DNA of 64,000 bases from Lepas anatifera (Eukaryota; Arthropoda; Thecostraca; Lepadidae): assembly GCA_034440635.1 (NCBI GenBank), contig JAOTON010002191.1:124001-188000 (forward strand), read 5' to 3'. Made by a program: the position numbers and the translations under genes. Within the stretch, counting starts at the first letter, position 1; each line of letters opens with the position of its first letter. This document shows positions 59,016 to 64,000 of this stretch, in pieces. The notes beneath the pieces are model-generated. The model was not told the origin of the DNA. It searched no databases and was given only the letters and a program-made list of their open reading frames with translations.

Positions 59016-61079
59016 CGAATTTTTATAAATGTTTGAAAGCACCCGGCGCTACAGACCAAAGATCCCTATGATGCTGCACCTTTGGCTGATTTCAAATAAT
59101 GTATTTAATGTGCTGGCCTCAATATAAACGGATTGTTTAGTGCAAAATATGTTCCAAACTCAGCTATTGTAAACAAATTTTACTTTGCTGTGTCTTATGG
59201 ACTGCATCACTGCTTAAGTATGGGGTATGCAATAAGTTATCTTTCAGGTAGGTATGGGTGTACATACATTGCTAACTGTTGATTTTGTCTGAGGTTTCCC
59301 GTTGTTTGGTAAAATATTAAATCGTAGTACAGATGCATGATGTCACTACAGCACTGTGAAAACACGTATTTGCTAACTGCCTCTTCTTCAAGCACTTCAT
59401 TAGGACTTTGCTTCACCTTTTGGTTGGGGGTGCCCAAATCACTATTGGGGGTGACTAGTAGATTATTGGAAATTCCTGGCCATGTTGTAAGTGTTACATT
59501 CATACATACATATATGTGCCCGGTCATGTATAAAGCTCTATGTCCGGGCACTCCCAAAGAGATAAAATCCACAACTCTGGAGTAAATATAAAAATGTTGC
59601 CTTATCTCGGAAATTACACCAGTGCTCTATCAATGTCATAGCTACATAACCGTATATTTATTTTTCAGCTTCACGTTTAGTTTTATGAATCCCAGTCGCA
59701 TTCTCCATCGCCGTATATTTTTATCACTGGCGGATCAAGAACACGATTTTGGGGGATAACTGGGGCGAGACTATGATAAGTGAGGAAGGGGGAGAGCGTC
59801 CGGTTTCCCTGAATGCAAAATATGTTGACCGGGAAGGGGTATGCAATGTTTACCAGGGGGCAGCGAGAAGTGGTGATTTTCGTCCGACACTGCATGCCTC
59901 TCCCAGTTTTTAGCCTGTTTTTGGCTAGTTATATACCCACGATGCCTTCTCTGACTGCTGGTAATTTTAATGTGCATCTTATTTACAGGAAGTTGACACA
60001 GTGCAAATGTTTTCTTTCCAAGTGGTTTCTGGAGGCCGTGAATTTGTAAGGTTCTTGAGGGAGTCGAACTAAAGGGGAGGGGCGAGTCGCTCCCTTCGAT
60101 CTGAAACTGCCGCTCAACATTGCAAGTTTAGAAAATTGTCGAGTGGATATGGTTTTCAGTTCGAAAAAGCTAACGCGTTTGAGCAGATTAAGAACGTTGG
60201 TTCTGTATGACAGTCTCGTAGAAAATGTTGTTTTTTCTTAACCTTCCTCACGAACGAGATTTCAATTTGAATATCCCGAATAATTAAAAAAACCTTAACC
60301 ATGGCAAATAGAAGATGTTCTGGTGTTGATTTTGAACCGACAAAATATGTCTAGTGTTGTTTGATATTCATTTTACCCACACCCAGTTTTCCAGTTTATA
60401 ATTTCCGTATTTGAAAATTCGTCTAGTCCTCTAAGCAATAGGGGTGCGTTCAAGATTATTGTCTTGGTCCTCTGCTTTACTGTATTCATGCTTACGACCT
60501 AGCCTGTGCAATGAGTGTGGCCCAGTACTCAGATAACACCCAAATGTTTTCCAACGACAAAAGGTCACTATTTCCATCCCTCACTAAACGAACAAAACAC
60601 CGGTTTATGGATGCCTAGTTCATGCCTTCCTAATGAGCTTAAAGGAAAGAAATTGACCAAATCAACTCCTTTCTCCAACAAAAGTGCTGTTTTTGTTCGT
60701 ATCACCTATCAGTACTATAATTCGCATCTGTATCATATCTGACCGTTAAATTTCAGAGTCTTGATCTAGTCCTCTCCAAGCCACATGACCTTCGTTGTCG
60801 GCGCGCCCTTAAACCCCCCCTAGTCTTCTCCAAGAGTGTCAACATTCTGCCAGCTTTCGACAGTGTCATAAAAAGGATTCTTTCATTAATTTCTCAACTC
60901 GTCAATGTTTGGAAACTTGGAGAGCTCGTCGATAGCGAGTTCGCTGGTTACCTGTCCGATCCCACCCTCCACTCGTCACATGATTGATCCCTGGCCATAG
61001 CCTCCACTTTGGAGAGCCATTCTTGTATCAATGAAGATTGCCAACTTTTTCTATATTATTTACCAAACCAACCCCTAAG
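59016..61079. other. Spacer, nothing firmly recognised
   Basis: A CACTGGCGGATCA end (59727 on) resembles the CAGTGGCGGATC family, without a certain partner. The 5' part of the LINE at 61080 may begin as early as about 60760, but I see no motif there. Confidence 0.35.
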
Positions 61080-64000
61080 CCTGACATGCTATTTAACATG
61101 AAGGGATCCCACTCATCCAAAGAAGGGAGCTTCAGCTCCATGAGACTTCGAAATTCACTACTCTTTCTTCAGGCACCTCAGCCAAACAGCACTAAAGTAC
61201 CTGCTTTCGGCCATTAACAACATGTTTCTTAGCGACTCTTTCCCCACATCGTGGCGAGAGAGTATTATCATTCCCCTTCCAAAACCTGGCAAAGAAAAAC
61301 AGACCCAAAAGGATATCGCCCAATTTCGCTTACTAGCTGTGCTAGCAAGCTTGTCGAGCGCATGGTAAACGTTAGACTTCACGAGATCCTCGAAAAGAAA
61401 CTTGATGCTATGCAATCAGGCTTCCGGCGCGGGCGAGCCACCACTGACAATTTGGTGAAACTAGTCAGTGACATCCAGAATGGCTTTTACAAAAGCAAGT
61501 AACAATAGCTGCATTCTTAGACATTAACCCGCGCCCTGCCGGCGGTGCTGTTTTTTCCTCCTCTCGCCGTTTCAATGCGAATATCTACATCCAACTAACC
61601 GTCCCGATGATAATGCTCGGGATAGCTGTTCCTATGTCAATTCTGCATCATTCCCGGCAAACAGAAAGTAGATACCTTTTCAACTTTTTGCGTAAAGCAA
61701 AAGTTATTGAGATGATGTTCGCGCTTTTCCACTCAGGTCTGGCAGTGGCGGCCCGTGCCGCGGCCCGCTGGGGCCCGCGACAGCCTCTGACACAGACCGG
61801 GCTCGTCAGCGGAGGCGGCAGGTAGAAGGGTGACAGTGTTCGTGGTTTGGTCAGCTGATAGCGATCGAGGGGACGATAAGGACACGCGTGAAAATACGGA
61901 ACAATGGCCCAGCCAGCATCTCTAACGCTTGCTTCCTGGAAAACGTCCCCAGACGGCATGGCGACAGCGCCAGAGGGCTCGACAACATCAGCAGGGGCTA
62001 ATGGGGTGAGAGGGGTGGTCTCAGGCCACCCTCCTTGTATCGTGGTTACGCAGGGGAGATTTTCACGCCAAACTTGACATTGTACCAGGTTCACAGCTGG
62101 ATGGCATAGGGACAATTTGCCGTGTAAAAGGGTAGCCAACGGATGGGGATGTAAAAAGATCCATTGGTAGGAATGGTGCAATTATCCCTATCCTTTTAGT
62201 TCCTTGAATTTTCCTGTACATTTTATTGAATACTCAGGTGACTAAAAAATGAATGACGAAAAACATACACACCCTCTCTCCATGCATGTCTAGATTATGA
62301 CATTTCCTTTTTATTTAGCTATTTCTGACACCACGTCACACTGTGAAAACTCTGTGTCCGAATCCCCGAAAACATCCATTTCCTATGGATGCCATTTTCT
62401 TTCATCTACAGCCAGGTAGAGCGCATGTCAGTATGGCTAGATTAGCGAACCGAGGTGCGATCTTTCCGTCAGTATTCAAGACGAGACTATGCACGAACAA
62501 TCTGAATAAGTCAAATTAATTCCCCGAAAATTTATATGTTCACAATGTGTATAAGCACAATGTAGAGGGGGCTACGTCAGTTGTTTTTGCTAGGATATAT
62601 CCGACAAGTGACTAGTGGCTTATGCAGATGGCATATCAAACGTCAAAAAGTTTCTTTTCCGCTTTTGAAATGGTCCCATATAATTGTTTCGCCGTTGGGG
62701 CGCCATCCCACAGCGAATGCACGTGGTTGCTGGCGCGGCCGCCACCTCAGCGCTCAGGCACCGGCGCCAGGTGCCGGCACCTCCTGTCTGAGGCTGTACC
62801 CGGGACACGGGGCAAGCGGCGGCGCCGCGGGTGGCGGCCGCTGTGGTCGGGATGAAACTGCAAGGTTTGGTTAAAAGGACTAATTTAGGCACATTTGATA
62901 GGAATTCATGTGTCAAACATATACGAACAAGGTGAAAAATGATTGAGGTTTCTTTTGAGTCCCTGTAAGGCACATACGACCGCCTACAATTCAAGTTCTC
63001 TATCAGTAAACCAGAGGAGGTTTTTCAGCCATGCCGGCAGGGCGCGTAACTCCCGGGGTGCCGGCAGAGCGAGGGTTAAATCGGCGTTCGATCGCGTACA
63101 AAAAGACGCCCTTTTGTTTAAATTAAGCAAGCTAGGAATCCGCGGCCACCTTGCAAAATTCATTGAAAACTTCCTCAAGGACCGAAAATTTAAAGTCCGT
63201 TGTGGCACCACATTCTCCTACCTGGCAACCCAAGACCAAGGCACACCCCAGGGTAGCGTTCTGTCCCGCACCCTCTTTCTAGTAATGATCAATGATCTCT
63301 TCGCCAAAAAGCTACCGCCTGGAATAAATTACTCCCTTTTGCGGACGATGTCGCCATTTGGAAATCCACTGCAATCGATACCAGGCGGTATAATGAACCA
63401 GAATTTCAACATGCAACTACGCAGTTGCAGGATAGCTTAAACGACATCGATAATTGGTGTAGTTTAATGGGTCTATCACTCTCGGCGGAAAAATCATCAG
63501 TCGTTGTCTTTGCCAGAGCGCATTCCAGACACGACCCTCCACGGCTCCAAATCTCGGGTAAACCTATTGAATGCACCAATAGCTTCAAATTCTTGGGCGT
63601 CACCCTAGATTCCCGATTGAGTTTCAATGAGCATATCACCAAAGTCGTCTCTAGCTGTCAAAAGCGAGTCAACATTCTCCGCATGCTCGGCGGCACAGAG
63701 TATGGCGGGGATCGAAAGACCCTGCTTATGCTCTACAAGTCCCTGATACGGTCCATTCTCGAGTATAATTCGTTCGTTTTTGACTCGACGAACAAGACCA
63801 ATAAACTAAAGCTAGAGCGAGTCCAAAATGCCAGTATCCGGGCAGCCACAGGCGCGCTCAGAGAATCCCCCATCACCAGCCTGCTAACTGATAGCGGGCT
63901 ATGCCCACTGCAGACAAGACGCGACGCCCAGCTTATTTCTTACTACATTAAGGTCCAATCCACCGAAAACCACCCGGCAAAACAATGTTTCGCCCATCCC
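61080..64000 (+). pseudogene. Non-LTR retrotransposon (LINE) reverse transcriptase, broken, runs off the window
   Basis: RT motifs in order, in changing frames: ALKYLLSAINN and FPTSWRESIIIPLPKPGK (61180-61290), DPKGYRPISLTSCASKLVER (61303 on), GFRRGRATTDN, AAFLDI|KSAFDRV (motif A, interrupted by the TTAA element 61524-63079), QGTPQGSVLSRTLF (motif B, with R where P is usual), then a frameshift just before FADDVAIW (catalytic motif C, 63337 on). The thumb-type segment GVTLDSRLSFNEHI and LYKSLIRSILEY follow to the right edge. Other frameshifts lie near 61295 and 61495. The style resembles I/Nimb or jockey clades; the clade was not determined. It is non-functional. Confidence 0.9.
61524..63079 (-). 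mobile_element. TTAA element family 3 (1,556 bp) inside the LINE
   Basis: Bounded by TTAA at 61524-61527 and 63076-63079. The single-core end (left) is CCCGCGCCCTGCCGGC, then a GTTTTTTCC stretch. The double-core end (right, read inward) has CGCTCTGCCGGC and CGCCCTGCCGGC 27 bp apart. Removing the element and one TTAA restores TTA-GAC-ATT-AAA-TCG-GCG, the LDIKSA of reverse transcriptase motif A, so the insertion is exact. GC-rich patches near 61740-61830 and 62700-62860. ORFs inside (for example 61648-62181 minus) have no recognisable domain. Confidence 0.88.

Noticed and set aside
61648..62181. 177-codon minus ORF inside TTAA family 3
   Set aside because: No transposase or other motif; GC-rich and unsupported. 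It could only be judged by finding conserved copies.

Overview
This is a eukaryotic, non-coding-rich, transposon-dense window. The only host protein-coding gene I can support is one two-exon homeobox gene on the minus strand, an Lbx/ladybird orthologue. Its homeodomain has the [13 protein letters not shown] and LSNAQ wording I recall from arthropod ladybird proteins, whereas vertebrate LBX reads IYELEKRF, RDQIA and LTNAQ. An arthropod or closely related invertebrate is therefore likely; the species cannot be named from the sequence.

Layout. 1-2.4 kb: flank downstream of the gene with degenerate GC-rich repeats. 2.47-25.57 kb: Lbx, read right to left, with exon 1 at 24958-25567, a 22,128-bp intron and exon 2 carrying the homeobox at 2471-2829. 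The intron holds two minisatellites (39-bp unit near 5.5-6.5 kb, 37-bp unit near 19.5-20.9 kb), several CpG/GC-rich blocks and many small transposons. 25.6-26.4 kb: a GC-rich promoter region with three CCAAT boxes. 26.4-44 kb: a gene desert upstream of Lbx with GC-rich islands that could be regulatory modules, mixed with SINEs and MITEs. 40.7-58.1 kb and 61.5-63.1 kb: TTAA-flanked DNA transposons of three families, often nested with LINE, Penelope-like and hAT-like elements. 61.1-64 kb: a broken LINE reverse transcriptase running off the right edge.

Most notable. (1) Three sequence families of TTAA-flanked elements share one terminal design: a single core motif at one end and, at the other end, the same core duplicated with a 27-bp period. 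One copy sits precisely in the TTAA of an LDIKSAFDRV reverse-transcriptase motif; another has jumped into its own family. (2) Two of these families carry dense AGGTCA nuclear-receptor half-sites. (3) Penelope-like remnants and a 255-bp fold-back contain hammerhead-ribozyme-like cores. (4) Many small elements can be bounded to the base by 8-bp target-site duplications. (5) The Lbx protein carries an eh1-like motif and a C-terminal PQDLS motif, suggesting two co-repressor contacts.

No rRNA gene, functional tRNA gene, CRISPR array or second host gene was found. All calls come from reading by eye; boundaries given by target-site duplications are exact, the others are approximate.
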